A DNA stretch of 48,175 nt from Desulfobacterales bacterium (GTDB taxonomy: Bacteria > Desulfobacterota > Desulfobacteria > Desulfobacterales > JAQWFD01), in assembly GCA_028704555.1 (NCBI GenBank), contig JAQWFD010000009.1:45500-93674 (forward strand). The letters are read 5' to 3'. Made by a program: the position numbers and the translations under genes. Of the stretch, positions 1 to 9,049 are shown in pieces. A model generated the notes under the pieces. The model was not told the DNA's origin, ran no database searches, and saw only the letters and a program-made list of their open reading frames with translations. The stretch's first letter is position 1; the number at the start of each line of letters is the position of its first letter.

Positions 1-1
1 C

Positions 2-1744
2 GCCCTTGCCGGAAAGTATACCCGGGCCCAGGGACTTTTTTATACCGGCGAAAATGACCCGGACTACAGTCAGGTGCTTGATTTTGACCTGTCGGCCGTA
101 GCCCCTTCGGTAGCCGGACCGGCACGGCCCCAGGACCGGATCGAACTGAAAAACCTCAAAACAGCCTTCGCCGCGCAACTGGCGGCAACTGACACGCAGG
201 CGGCATCGACCGCGTCAGCATCACTGGAAACCAGGCCATCCGTGTGGGATACCACCCATCGCAAAACCTGCCACGTGGATCTTGACGGTCAGGACGTGCG
301 AATCGGAAACGGAAGTATCGTGATCGCCGCCATCACCTCCTGTACCAACACGTCCAACCCGAATGTGGTACTGGGCGCAGGGCTTGTCGCAAAAAATGCC
401 GTCAGAAAAGGTCTGCGCGTCTCCCCCCATGTAAAGACCACCTTTGCCCCCGGTTCCCGGACCGTCGGCAGATACGTTGAGGATGCCGGACTGATGCCTT
501 ACCTGGAAGCACTGGGCTTTCATTTGTCCGGATTCGGCTGCGCCACCTGTATCGGAAACAGCGGCGCCCTTCACCCCGGCCTGGAAAAGGCCATCACCGA
601 CAACGGACTGACGGTGGCATCGGTTCTTTCCGGAAACCGGAATTTCGAAGCCAGGATACACCAGCGGATCAAGGCAAATTTTCTCATGTCCCCGATGCTG
701 GTCGTGGCCTTTGCCATTGCGGGACGAATCGACATTGATCTGACGACAGAGCCCGTGGGATTTGATCCGAACGGCACCCCGGTTTACTTAAAAGACCTGT
801 GGCCCTCCAACCGGGAAATCCGAAAGCTGGTTCATGACCATGTGACCCGTGACGGGTTTGAAACCGGCTATCATGACATTTTTGCCGGAGACCGCTTCTG
901 GCAGGCGCTTGCCGAAGAAAAAAGCACGACGTTCCCGTGGGATGAGCACTCAACCTATATCAAACACCCGCCATATTTTGAAAATTTCGATCTTCATGTC
1001 GGGCCCTGTCCGGATATCCATGAGGCAAAACCGCTCCTGATGCTGGGAGATTCGGTCACAACCGATCATATTTCACCGGCAGGGGCCATCCCGGCGCATT
1101 ACCCGGCAGGCCAGTACCTGACCGGGCACGGACTGACGCCGGAAGCGTTTAATACCTACGGATCGCGCCGGGGGAATCACGAGGTCATGATGCGCGGCAC
1201 CTTTGCCAACATCCGGATCAAAAATCAACTGGCGGCCCCGAGCGAAGGCGGCTACACCCGAAAATTTCCTGAAAAGGAAAAGATGTTTATCTTTGACGCG
1301 GCGGATCGATACCGGCACGAAGACATCCCGCTGATTGTGCTGGGCGGAAAAGAATACGGTACCGGATCCTCCAGAGACTGGGCGGCCAAAGGCACCCTTC
1401 TGCTGGGGATCAAAGCGGTGATCGCAGAAAGCTATGAACGCATCCACCGCAGTAATCTCGTGGGGATGGGGGTGCTTCCGCTGATATTCACCGCCGGGCA
1501 AAGCTGGAGGAGCCTCGGGTTGAACGGATCAGAAACCTTTTTTATCGACGGCATCGATACCGTATCTCCGGGAAAAGTGCTGCAGGTTACCGCCGGGAAA
1601 ACAGACGGCAGCCGAATCCGCTTTGAAGCCATCGCCCGGCTGGATACGCAAATCGATGTGGAATATTTCAAGCACGGCGGCATTCTGCCGTATGTACTGC
1701 GGAAACTGATAGCTGAAGACTCACGGCCCACGCCTCACGGCTGA
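2..1744 (+). CDS. acnA: Aconitate hydratase AcnA type, 5'-truncated by window edge
   Basis: This enzyme interconverts citrate and isocitrate in the cytosol with a [4Fe-4S] cluster. The frame is open from base 2, so the start lies outside the window. The cluster cysteines are visible: the SCTNTSNP motif has Cys at visible codon 114, and GCATCIGNSG has Cys at codons 180 and 183. The 66-residue spacing matches E. coli AcnA (C435/C501), so roughly 320 N-terminal residues are missing. DSVTTDHISPAG and the swivel-domain motif GGKEYGTGSSRDW follow. The last residues (SRPTPHG) are encoded by a short CTCACGGCCCACGCCTCACGG repeat-like stretch and are probably not conserved. The histidine kinase gene starts 5 bases after the stop, so co-transcription is possible. 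The family call is firm; AcnA rather than a mitochondrial-type aconitase is inferred from the motif spacing. Confidence 0.96.
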   Translation, partial: ALAGKYTRAQGLFYTGENDPDYSQVLDFDLSAVAPSVAGPARPQDRIELKNLKTAFAAQLAATDTQAASTASASLETRPSVWDTTHRKTCHVDLDGQDVRIGNGSIVIAAITSCTNTSNPNVVLGAGLVAKNAVRKGLRVSPHVKTTFAPGSRTVGRYVEDAGLMPYLEALGFHLSGFGCATCIGNSGALHPGLEKAITDNGLTVASVLSGNRNFEARIHQRIKANFLMSPMLVVAFAIAGRIDIDLTTEPVGFDPNGTPVYLKDLWPSNREIRKLVHDHVTRDGFETGYHDIFAGDRFWQALAEEKSTTFPWDEHSTYIKHPPYFENFDLHVGPCPDIHEAKPLLMLGDSVTTDHISPAGAIPAHYPAGQYLTGHGLTPEAFNTYGSRRGNHEVMMRGTFANIRIKNQLAAPSEGGYTRKFPEKEKMFIFDAADRYRHEDIPLIVLGGKEYGTGSSRDWAAKGTLLLGIKAVIAESYERIHRSNLVGMGVLPLIFTAGQSWRSLGLNGSETFFIDGIDTVSPGKVLQVTAGKTDGSRIRFEAIARLDTQIDVEYFKHGGILPYVLRKLIAEDSRPTPHG

Positions 1745-1749
1745 AAATT

Positions 1750-4293
1750 ATGCTTTTAAAAAAGAAAATCTTACTGTCCCATCTGAGTATCATTCTCATA
1801 ACGGCGTTAACTCTGGGAGTGATCAGTTACGACGTGATGATGGAATCGCTCCGGAAGGTCGAGCGGGACAGAATGCTTCAGACCGCCGCATATGGGGCTA
1901 AATCACTGGATTTATTCTTCACCGATACGGTTAAAGTCATGCACCGCCTGTCCGGGGGGAAAGCGGCTTCCGGCTACCCCCCGCAAGATGAAAAAAACAC
2001 GCTGATTGAGTATTTCTTAAAATTCAGTCAGGTATTTCCACTGATTATATTTGCCGACAAAGAAGGCATCGAGCAGATTAAAGTCCTGAACGAAAAAGCC
2101 TTTACCGAACACAATAAAATCAGCTACCCGGTCATTTTCAATAGGGCCATCGGACATCCCAACGAGGTCGTGTTATCCGAAATTCTCCCGATCAGGGAAC
2201 TGGGAGAACCCGGCCTTTTTTTTGCGATAGCCAGATACGACAATTTTGACAAATTAAGCGATCTGATCCTGGGGGCAGTTCCCCTTTCGAACATCACGAA
2301 TACTATTTTCAACACCAGCGATACGCCATATGAGGCTTCCTACCTGATCGATCATGACGGCACCCTGATAGCCGCACCCGACCCCGGTCAGGTCATGACC
2401 CCAATAACCCTGTCCGCCTTTCCGGAAAGCGACTTTCAGACGTTTCTGAGCCAGGCTGTATCCAGCAAAACCTGGTTCTGCAGAGCCGACATCATGGGCT
2501 GTGACAGCCTTATTGCCGGCAGCACTCTGACATATCGCAACTGGGCGGTTCTGGTCACCCTGCCGTACAAGACCTTTATTGCCCCTCTGAATACGTTACG
2601 ATCTACCGGAATTGCGATTACGCTCTTCATTATTTTAATATCCTCGGTGATCGCCCTGGCCTTATCCGAAAGCATCACCCGGCCCCTGAGCCGGCTGATC
2701 CATATTACCGAATCGGTTGCCGGAGGCAATCTGTCCGAACGGCTCACGATCACATCCAAAGACGAACTGGGCGTGTTAAGCCGGTATTTCAACACCATGA
2801 TCGACGATCTGGATACATCCAGAGCCGACATCATCGAAGCCAAAGACAGGCTGCAGGACATCATCTCCTCCATGATGGAGGCCCTGATCGTTCTGGACCC
2901 GGAATTTACCATCAAAATGGTGAATTCCTCGGCATGCAATCTGCTCCACTACACGGAACCGGAGTTGCTGGGAAAGCCCGTCTCCATGATCTTTGCCGCC
3001 GGAAATGAGGTCATCAGCGAATTTGCCGGACCGGGCGGCATCCATAATACGGAAAAGACGCTCAGATCCAGGTCCGGCAAGAAAATTGAAACCCTGTTTT
3101 CCGGATCGATCATCCGCGATACACGGGGAACCATTCAGGGCATGGTCTGCGTGGCCAGAGACATCACGGACCGTAAAATGATGGAGCAAAAACTGCGGGA
3201 ATCCGAGCACAAATACCGCAGCCTCCTGGAACGGGCCAACGACGGGATTATCATCCTTCAGGATTCAATCATCGGCTATGCCAACCCCCGGATAACCACC
3301 ATGCTCGGATACAGCATCGATGACATTCAGGGGGCTCCCATTGACCAGATTATGGCCCCAGAAGAACGAAACCTGCTGATGAATGTTTATTCATACGCGG
3401 CAGCCCGTAACAGAACCCTCCCCATACAGGAAACCACGCTGGTTCACAATGACAGCCATACGATTCAGGTTGAAATCAACGCCGGACTCATCAACTTCCG
3501 GGACCGGCCTGCATATCTGCTCATCATCCGGAATATTACCGAACGCCTGCAGCTGCAGAAAGAGCAGATGAAAGCCGAAAGGCTCGAGTCCATCGGCATT
3601 CTCGCCGGCGGTATTGCCCATGATTTCAACAACATTCTCACCGGTATTCTGGGCAATATCAGCCTGGCAAGGCTATACCTCCCGAAAGGAAACAGAGCAC
3701 TTGAGAAATTAACCGCATCCGAAGAGGCCGTATCAAAAGCGCAGGACCTTACGTCCCGGCTGAGAACATTTGCAAAAGGCGGGGCTCCTCAAAGGCAGCT
3801 GCTTCATATCGGGCATTTAATCAGAGAAACCGCCGAATCCGTATTAAACCAGACCCCTGTCACCGTCCGATATGATACGGCAGACGATCTGTGGCTGACG
3901 GAAAGTGATCCGGAGCAGATGCATCTCGTGTTTAAAAATCTGTTCCTCAACGCCACGGAAGCCATGGACAAAGTCGGCGTCATTGACATTTCAATACAAA
4001 ACATGCCCGCTGCGGATCGGGAATATATTCCGGATAGCTTTATGGATTATATTCAAATTTCCATCACCGATCATGGAAAAGGTATTCCGGCCCATCACAT
4101 GAACAAACTTTTTGATCCGTATTTCAGCACCAAACAACGGGGGACACAGAAAGGAATGGGGCTCGGCCTGACCATCGTTCATTCGATTATCACCCGGCAC
4201 GGCGGTACGATCAGGGTCCGGTCCCATGCGGGCATCGGAACGACATTTACGCTGTATCTGCCGGCGATAAAGCCATCGAAACAAACAGACTGA
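1750..4293 (+). CDS. Membrane-bound PAS sensor histidine kinase
   Basis: An 847-residue sensor kinase of the two-component type. In order: a transmembrane segment (about 7-27), a periplasmic sensing region (about 28-283), a second transmembrane segment (about 287-309), a HAMP linker (about 310-358), two PAS domains (about 365-475 and 485-600), a HisKA domain with phospho-acceptor His624 in GGIAHDFNNILTG, and a HATPase domain with N box (KNLFLNATEAM) and G boxes (DHGKGI, GMGLGL). The AHDFNN motif is typical of hybrid-type and NtrB-like kinases, but no receiver domain is fused and no response regulator gene is adjacent, so this is an orphan in the window. The ligand is unknown. It starts 5 bases after the aconitase stop with no clear Shine-Dalgarno sequence. 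Its last 47 bases overlap the 3' end of the convergent adenine deaminase gene. Confidence 0.93.
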   Translation: MLLKKKILLSHLSIILITALTLGVISYDVMMESLRKVERDRMLQTAAYGAKSLDLFFTDTVKVMHRLSGGKAASGYPPQDEKNTLIEYFLKFSQVFPLIIFADKEGIEQIKVLNEKAFTEHNKISYPVIFNRAIGHPNEVVLSEILPIRELGEPGLFFAIARYDNFDKLSDLILGAVPLSNITNTIFNTSDTPYEASYLIDHDGTLIAAPDPGQVMTPITLSAFPESDFQTFLSQAVSSKTWFCRADIMGCDSLIAGSTLTYRNWAVLVTLPYKTFIAPLNTLRSTGIAITLFIILISSVIALALSESITRPLSRLIHITESVAGGNLSERLTITSKDELGVLSRYFNTMIDDLDTSRADIIEAKDRLQDIISSMMEALIVLDPEFTIKMVNSSACNLLHYTEPELLGKPVSMIFAAGNEVISEFAGPGGIHNTEKTLRSRSGKKIETLFSGSIIRDTRGTIQGMVCVARDITDRKMMEQKLRESEHKYRSLLERANDGIIILQDSIIGYANPRITTMLGYSIDDIQGAPIDQIMAPEERNLLMNVYSYAAARNRTLPIQETTLVHNDSHTIQVEINAGLINFRDRPAYLLIIRNITERLQLQKEQMKAERLESIGILAGGIAHDFNNILTGILGNISLARLYLPKGNRALEKLTASEEAVSKAQDLTSRLRTFAKGGAPQRQLLHIGHLIRETAESVLNQTPVTVRYDTADDLWLTESDPEQMHLVFKNLFLNATEAMDKVGVIDISIQNMPAADREYIPDSFMDYIQISITDHGKGIPAHHMNKLFDPYFSTKQRGTQKGMGLGLTIVHSIITRHGGTIRVRSHAGIGTTFTLYLPAIKPSKQTD

Positions 4294-5986
4294 CCGGCTC
4301 AAACCGGTCGACATTGATCAGGCCCCTGTCCGTAATCTTCAACCGGGGAATCACCGGGAGCGCCAGAAATGACAAGGCCATAAACGGGTCCGCCAACACC
4401 GATCCAAACGCTCGGGCAACTTGAATCAGCCGGTTCAACCGTGCTTCCACGCTCAACACCGGCTCATCGGACATCAGACCGGCGATGGGCAGCGCAAGAC
4501 TGGCCGCAATCCGGCTGCCCCGCGCGGCGACCAGACCTCCCCCCATTTGAATCACACGCGATGCCGCGGCTTTCATGGATTCGTCATCAACGCCCACGAC
4601 AATGATATTATGGGAATCATGGGCCACGCTCGATGCAAGCGCCCCGTGTTTGAGGCCAAATCCCCTGACAAATGCCCGCCCGGTTCCCGCTCGTCCCGTA
4701 TAGCGTTCGACCACCGCAATCTTGAGCATATCCCGGTCAGGATCGGATACGGCCAGACCATTTGATATGGCGGCCTCCATGATCCGCTCATCCGTAATCA
4801 GCTGCCCGGCAATGATATCGATAACCCGGACCTGCCTGCCTTCGGCCGGAATTGAAAAATCCAGCTGATCCGGCCTCAGGTTCATGGCAGAGGAGACGGC
4901 AGCCGACGCCGGCTTTCCGATTTCCGGCCGCATGACGCCATTTTCCGCCACCAGGACCCCGCCACAATACACCTGCCCGATTTTCAGATCGTTCAAATCG
5001 GAAAACACGACCATGTCCGCGCGTTTGCCGGGCGCGATGGCCCCGATGTCGCGAAGTCCGAAATACTCAGCCGGATTTAAGGTCGCCATCCGGATGGCAA
5101 TCACCGGATCGAGCCCGGAGCAGATAGCCTCCCGAACCATGGAATCGATATGCCCCAGCTGCAGAAGATCATGGGGATGACGGTCATCGGTACACCACAT
5201 CATCCGACGCCACGTCCGTTGATTGACAACCGGCAGCAAATCCTTCAGATTTTTCGCACCCGTGCCCTCCCGGATCATGATATGCATGCCGGCGGCCAGC
5301 TTCTCCATGGCCTCGGTCGCTGTAGCGCACTCATGGTCGCTGGTGATGCCCGCGGCGATATAGGCATTCAGATCCCTTCCGGTCAGCCCCGGCGCATGGC
5401 CATCCACCGGCTTTCCGACGGCCCGGGCCATCCTGATTTTCCGAAGCACCCCCGCATCTTCGTAAATCACGCCCGGAAAATTCATCATCTCGCCCAGCGC
5501 CACGATCCGCTCATGGGCCATGAAGGGTTCGAGCGCCTCCGCATCCAGCACCGCGCCCGAAGTTTCCATATGGGTGGCAGGCACGCATGACGGAAGGCCA
5601 AAATACAGGTTCATGGGCTGATGCTCGGCCGAGCGCAGCATATAGTCGATGCCTTCTTTTCCGAGTACATTGGCAATCTCATGCGGATCGGCCACCACGG
5701 CGGTCGTGCCCCGGGGGAGCACGGCCCGGACAAATTCGGTGACGCGGGTCATGGCGCTTTCAATGTGAACATGCGCGTCGATAAAACCCGGCGCGACAAA
5801 CCGGCCGCCCAGATCGATGGTCCGCCCGGCAGGATAGTCCCCCAACCCGGCAATATATCCGCCCGAGATGCCGATCGATGTCGATACGATTTCACCCGAA
5901 TACACATTGATCACGCGGCCGCCTGTCAGCAGCAGGTCAACCGCCTCCTGCCCCCGCGCCGCCTGTATCCGCTGATTAAGTGTCAT
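4247..5986 (-). CDS. ade: Adenine deaminase
   Basis: Cytosolic amidohydrolase converting adenine to hypoxanthine and ammonia (purine salvage). The protein has 579 residues from ATG at 5986, close to bacterial Ade/AdeC (about 577-588). The metal-binding HxH is in DAHVHIESAMT (His72, His74), followed by GTTAVVADPHEIANV and CTDDRHPHDL, all characteristic of this family; the C-terminal region is also of Ade type. An in-frame ORF continues upstream to 6151, but that extension is low-complexity and repeat-derived. The ATG at 5986 has AAAGG nine bases upstream; an ATG at 6004 is the alternative. The gene follows an MTA/SAH deaminase gene on the same strand (165-base gap), suggesting a purine-salvage unit. 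Its stop lies inside the 3' end of the convergent histidine kinase gene. Confidence 0.94.
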   Translation of the reverse strand: MTLNQRIQAARGQEAVDLLLTGGRVINVYSGEIVSTSIGISGGYIAGLGDYPAGRTIDLGGRFVAPGFIDAHVHIESAMTRVTEFVRAVLPRGTTAVVADPHEIANVLGKEGIDYMLRSAEHQPMNLYFGLPSCVPATHMETSGAVLDAEALEPFMAHERIVALGEMMNFPGVIYEDAGVLRKIRMARAVGKPVDGHAPGLTGRDLNAYIAAGITSDHECATATEAMEKLAAGMHIMIREGTGAKNLKDLLPVVNQRTWRRMMWCTDDRHPHDLLQLGHIDSMVREAICSGLDPVIAIRMATLNPAEYFGLRDIGAIAPGKRADMVVFSDLNDLKIGQVYCGGVLVAENGVMRPEIGKPASAAVSSAMNLRPDQLDFSIPAEGRQVRVIDIIAGQLITDERIMEAAISNGLAVSDPDRDMLKIAVVERYTGRAGTGRAFVRGFGLKHGALASSVAHDSHNIIVVGVDDESMKAAASRVIQMGGGLVAARGSRIAASLALPIAGLMSDEPVLSVEARLNRLIQVARAFGSVLADPFMALSFLALPVIPRLKITDRGLINVDRFEPVSLFVSMALSPADTA

Positions 5987-6018
5987 GTTGTTGAACCTTT
6001 CCATAAAAATAATAGTCG

Positions 6019-6050
6019 AGAGTCCGTGAGTCGTGAGTCGTGAGTCAGAG
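6019..6050. repeat. GTGAGTC short tandem repeat
   Basis: Between the two deaminase genes the plus strand reads GAGTCCGTGAGTCGTGAGTC and continues with another GTGAGTC unit. This is a 7-base-period tandem array of about three and a half units. Related GAGT/CACGG-rich sequence is present at 6130-6180 (plus-strand CTCAGTCCCCAGTTCTCAGC) and at 1720-1742. It encodes nothing convincing. It looks like a degenerate spacer repeat and not a regulatory site. Confidence 0.6.
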
Positions 6051-6151
6051 GCCAGAAGTCGACTGCCCCCATCCGATCCATCCCCTGCCCCTCTTTTCTG
6101 TCCCCTCTTTCCTACCGTATGCCCTATACCTCGTACCCCGCACTTTTTCAC

Positions 6152-7504
6152 TCAGTCCCCAGTTCTCAGCACTCCGTCCTCTTCTTTCCCCTCAGCACGA
6201 ATCGCTCCGGCAATCCGATTGACGTTTTCCATAATCTCCTCCACATCCAGCGTCAGTACCTGCCGGTTTCTCACCAGAACCCTGCCACCCACGATGACAT
6301 CCCGCACGTCCGAACCCTTTGCCGCGTAGACAATATGGGATTCGGGATGATACATCGGCACCAGGTGGGGTTTTGCCATATCGAGAATCATCACATCCGC
6401 CTGTTTGCCGATCTCGAGCGAACCGGTTTCCCGACCCAACCCGATGGCTTTGGCCCCGCCGGCAGTGGCCATCGTCAGAACGGTGCGGGCATCTGCCGCT
6501 ACCGGGTCCAGGGTGCTGACCTTGTGCAGCTTGGCGGTCAGGTCCATTTCATGAAGCAGGTCCAGATCATTGTTACTGGCGCAACCGTCGGTTCCCAGGC
6601 CCACACAGATCCCGGCGCCTATCAGTTTGGGCAGCGGAGATATCCCGGAAGCCAGCTTCATGTTGCTTTCCGGGTTATGAGATACCCGGGCCCCGGTTCT
6701 GGCTATGATGTCAATATCCCCGTCACTGATCCACACGGCATGCACCAGCAGCGTCTTTTCATCCAGAATGCCGATCCGGTCCAGATACGCGATGGGCGAG
6801 ATGCCGTGATCCGCATAAGACCGGTCCACCTCCCCTCGGGTTTCCGCCACATGGATCTGAAACAGCACCCCGTTTTCATCCGCCGCCTGTTTGGCCGTTT
6901 TCAAGGTCTGTTCCGTACAGGTATACGGAGAATGGCAGAAAATGGACGGCCGGATCAATGAAGACCGGGACCGCCATGTGTCAGTAAAATGAACCGCCGC
7001 AAGGATGTTCTCTTTCGGATCGGCGACTCCCGGAGCCGGAAAATCAATCACCCCCTGACCCAGGACCGCCCGCATGCCGGATTCAACAACCGCTTCGGCC
7101 ACCTCATGCTCCAGAAAATACCCGTCACAGCAGCAGGTGGTGCCGGACAGCAGCATTTCGGCACAGGCCAGCCGGCTCGCCCATTTTACGTTTTCCGGAT
7201 GGATAAAGCGGGCTTCGGCCGGGAAAATATGCTCGTTGAGCCACTGCATCAGCGGAAGATCATCGGCCAGCCCCCGGAACAGGGTCATGGGCAGATGCGT
7301 GTGGGTGTTCACCAGCCCGGGCATGACAATGCCGCCCGCCGCATCGATGACCTGCGCTGCCTCAGGCGGGGAAAAACCTTCCGGCTCGGGGCCGACCTGA
7401 ACCAGTTTCCCGCCGCTGATACAGATACAGCCGTTGCCGATGATTTCAAAACCGGGATTGACCGTGACAATCTGTCCGTTATGAATGACAAGATCAAATG
7501 GCAT
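6152..7504 (-). CDS. mtaD: 5-methylthioadenosine / S-adenosylhomocysteine deaminase-type amidohydrolase
   Basis: A 450-residue cytosolic amidohydrolase, probably deaminating S-adenosylhomocysteine and/or methylthioadenosine to the inosyl compounds. Visible motifs: metal-binding HTH (His68, His70) in GLVNTHTHLPMTLFRG, QIHVAE, LVHAVWI, HNPESNMKLASGI and GTDGCASNNDLD, which together are typical of MtaD/SsnA-like deaminases. The start at 7504 is chosen because AAAGGA lies six bases upstream; an ORF extension to 7549 adds residues not expected in the family. The last residues (about AEGKEEDGVLRTGD) run into a GAGT-rich repeat and are likely non-conserved. Adenine deaminase follows on the same strand, fitting a shared role in recycling adenine-containing by-products. 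Substrate preference cannot be read from sequence. Confidence 0.88.
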   Translation of the reverse strand: MPFDLVIHNGQIVTVNPGFEIIGNGCICISGGKLVQVGPEPEGFSPPEAAQVIDAAGGIVMPGLVNTHTHLPMTLFRGLADDLPLMQWLNEHIFPAEARFIHPENVKWASRLACAEMLLSGTTCCCDGYFLEHEVAEAVVESGMRAVLGQGVIDFPAPGVADPKENILAAVHFTDTWRSRSSLIRPSIFCHSPYTCTEQTLKTAKQAADENGVLFQIHVAETRGEVDRSYADHGISPIAYLDRIGILDEKTLLVHAVWISDGDIDIIARTGARVSHNPESNMKLASGISPLPKLIGAGICVGLGTDGCASNNDLDLLHEMDLTAKLHKVSTLDPVAADARTVLTMATAGGAKAIGLGRETGSLEIGKQADVMILDMAKPHLVPMYHPESHIVYAAKGSDVRDVIVGGRVLVRNRQVLTLDVEEIMENVNRIAGAIRAEGKEEDGVLRTGD

Positions 7505-7998
7505 AACTTTTCCTTTGACTGTAAACGGTTGATAATCTGATGGTGACATGTTGTGCTGAACGGTATGTTTTATATCATAATCCAGGGGCAGATACCTGCG
7601 AAAAATGGGGTTGTTATTTTTCTTTCAGCTTTTTGCTGATCCTGCGGAAGGGTTATGAAATGTGGCTCACGCAAAGGCGCCAGGGCGCAAAAAGAATATG
7701 GTGTCCGAAAATTTAAATCGTACAACGTGTTGTATTTTTATAATATTTTTTTCATCTGAAGTACATGGTGAAACCGGCCGCGCTCATTTATAAACTGTTT
7801 GGCCGCTAAAATTTCCAATATATCTATTTCCTTAATTTGACTTGACATTTTATCTGAAAGTAATAAACCGGTAGATGGCCGTCGGGATAAATTCGGAAAT
7901 TACAGCGCGAACTGACAACCGGCATGAAATTGTCCTACTTTTCATCTATATGTCAATATCAGGGCAAATGTACCGGATAATCAGTGGTTGGGTTCTTT
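7505..7998. other. Intergenic region between divergent mtaD and the DUF4238 gene
   Basis: No gene is supported here. The stretch becomes AT-rich from about 7690. It holds a dispersed-repeat-like motif at 7669-7692 (CACGCAAAGGCG followed by GCGCAAAAA), a near palindrome TACAACGTGTTGTA at 7721-7734 followed by T-rich sequence, and overlapping TTGACT/TTGACA hexamers at 7837-7847. The TTGAC hexamers could belong to a promoter for the downstream AT-rich genes, but no good -10 hexamer sits at 16-18 bases, so no promoter is called. Confidence 0.5.
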
Positions 7999-8890
7999 AT
8001 GAAACGAAGTTTAAACAACCCAAAAATACACCATTATGTGACTCAATCGTATTTAACTCGATTCACTGATAAAAAAGGTTTTCTGCATGTCTTTGATCAT
8101 TTACCCCGTTCATTTAGAAAACAAAGGCCGAAAGAAGTCATGAAGATCGACTCTTACTATCGCCAAAAATGGTCACTGGCTGGAGTCGACCCAAACATAA
8201 TAGAAAAAACATTTGGGGAATGGTTCGAGACAAATTCAAAGGATTCAATTAATCAATTGATTAACTGTCCTGCTGAATTGACAGATGACGGCAGCACAAC
8301 CCTTCTTACCTATATCGAAATGCAACGCATCAGAGTTCCCAGGCAGGCAGGCAGATATGGCTAAAGAGCTAATTCAATCCACCATTCTACGTTTAGCACC
8401 ACCTGATGCGGGGTCCGAAATTCACGCCGGGAAAGTCTTACTAACAATGAAATACTCTGCTCGATTTGACTACATTCGTATGATCATTGGGGTGCTTTAT
8501 CCATGGTTTGGACAGATGGAATGGGAGGTTTTTGAGGCAGAAAGCGGCTCCGCATTTATCACAACTGGCAGTCCTGTATCCTTTTATAACCCAGAAGTTC
8601 CGCCCCCAGCCGAAGCGGGTCTTGCGCTTGCTGGAACGTTTGTGTTTTTTCCGCTTAGTTATAGTTATGCTCTACTTATGCGACATCATGAATTTCAAAA
8701 AAATTCAAATATATCTGCCTTGACCGTGCTGCCTGATCCGCCAAACGAAGATAGCCAGTTATCGATTACCCACGGGGCAGTATGGAACCAAAGGCTTGTT
8801 AACAATTTTAACTGGAAAATGGCGCAGCTTTCTGATCGCCTTGTTGTGGGAGAAAGCAAGGACATATTGGAAGCATGTACATCAAGCTAA
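7999..8890 (+). pseudogene. DUF4238 protein, frameshifted at an AGGC tandem repeat
   Basis: The 5' part (ATG at 7999, MKRSLNNPKIHHYVTQSYLTRFTD) has the N-terminal signature of DUF4238 proteins and stops at 8364. The 3' part, in another frame, continues through 8890 with the family's later motifs (FITTGSPVSFYNP, FFPLSYSYALLM). The two frames meet at the tetranucleotide repeat 8341-8354 in the RVPRQA segment. Deleting one 4-base unit restores one continuous reading frame of about 295 residues (RVPRQADMAKELIQS), so a single slippage event explains the break. DUF4238 function is unknown. The gene is AT-rich compared with flanking genes, suggesting horizontal acquisition. It could be a decaying gene, a phase-variable gene in its off state, or a sequencing error; sequence alone does not decide. 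Confidence 0.82.
8341..8354 (+). repeat. AGGC tetranucleotide repeat at the DUF4238 frameshift
   Basis: The sequence AGGCAGGCAGGCAG gives three and a half copies of a 4-base unit inside the DUF4238 coding region. Gain or loss of one unit shifts the reading frame, which is what the two interrupted frames show. The tract is short for a classical phase-variation switch but long enough for slippage. Confidence 0.75.
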
Positions 8891-9049
8891 GCGTTACCAT
8901 GTAAATGTTGTAGTCAAACTCGGCGCTAAACTCAGCCGGATAGTGCCGGGGCGTTTGAACGGCCGTGTTGTCAACATTCTTTTGGACTTTTCCAGAAGGC
9001 CGTGGTTATTAAACCGCCGCTGGTTAGCTCTCAGATAGAAAGCAAACAA

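Noticed and set aside
5987..6151. N-terminal extension of adenine deaminase
   Set aside because: Low-complexity, repeat-derived sequence; the ATG at 5986 has a good ribosome-binding site and gives the family's usual length.
8889..9049. Possible integron attC site after the DUF4238 gene
   Set aside because: A GCGTTA-like core is present, but I could not find the paired inverse core or the L'/L'' arms expected of attC.
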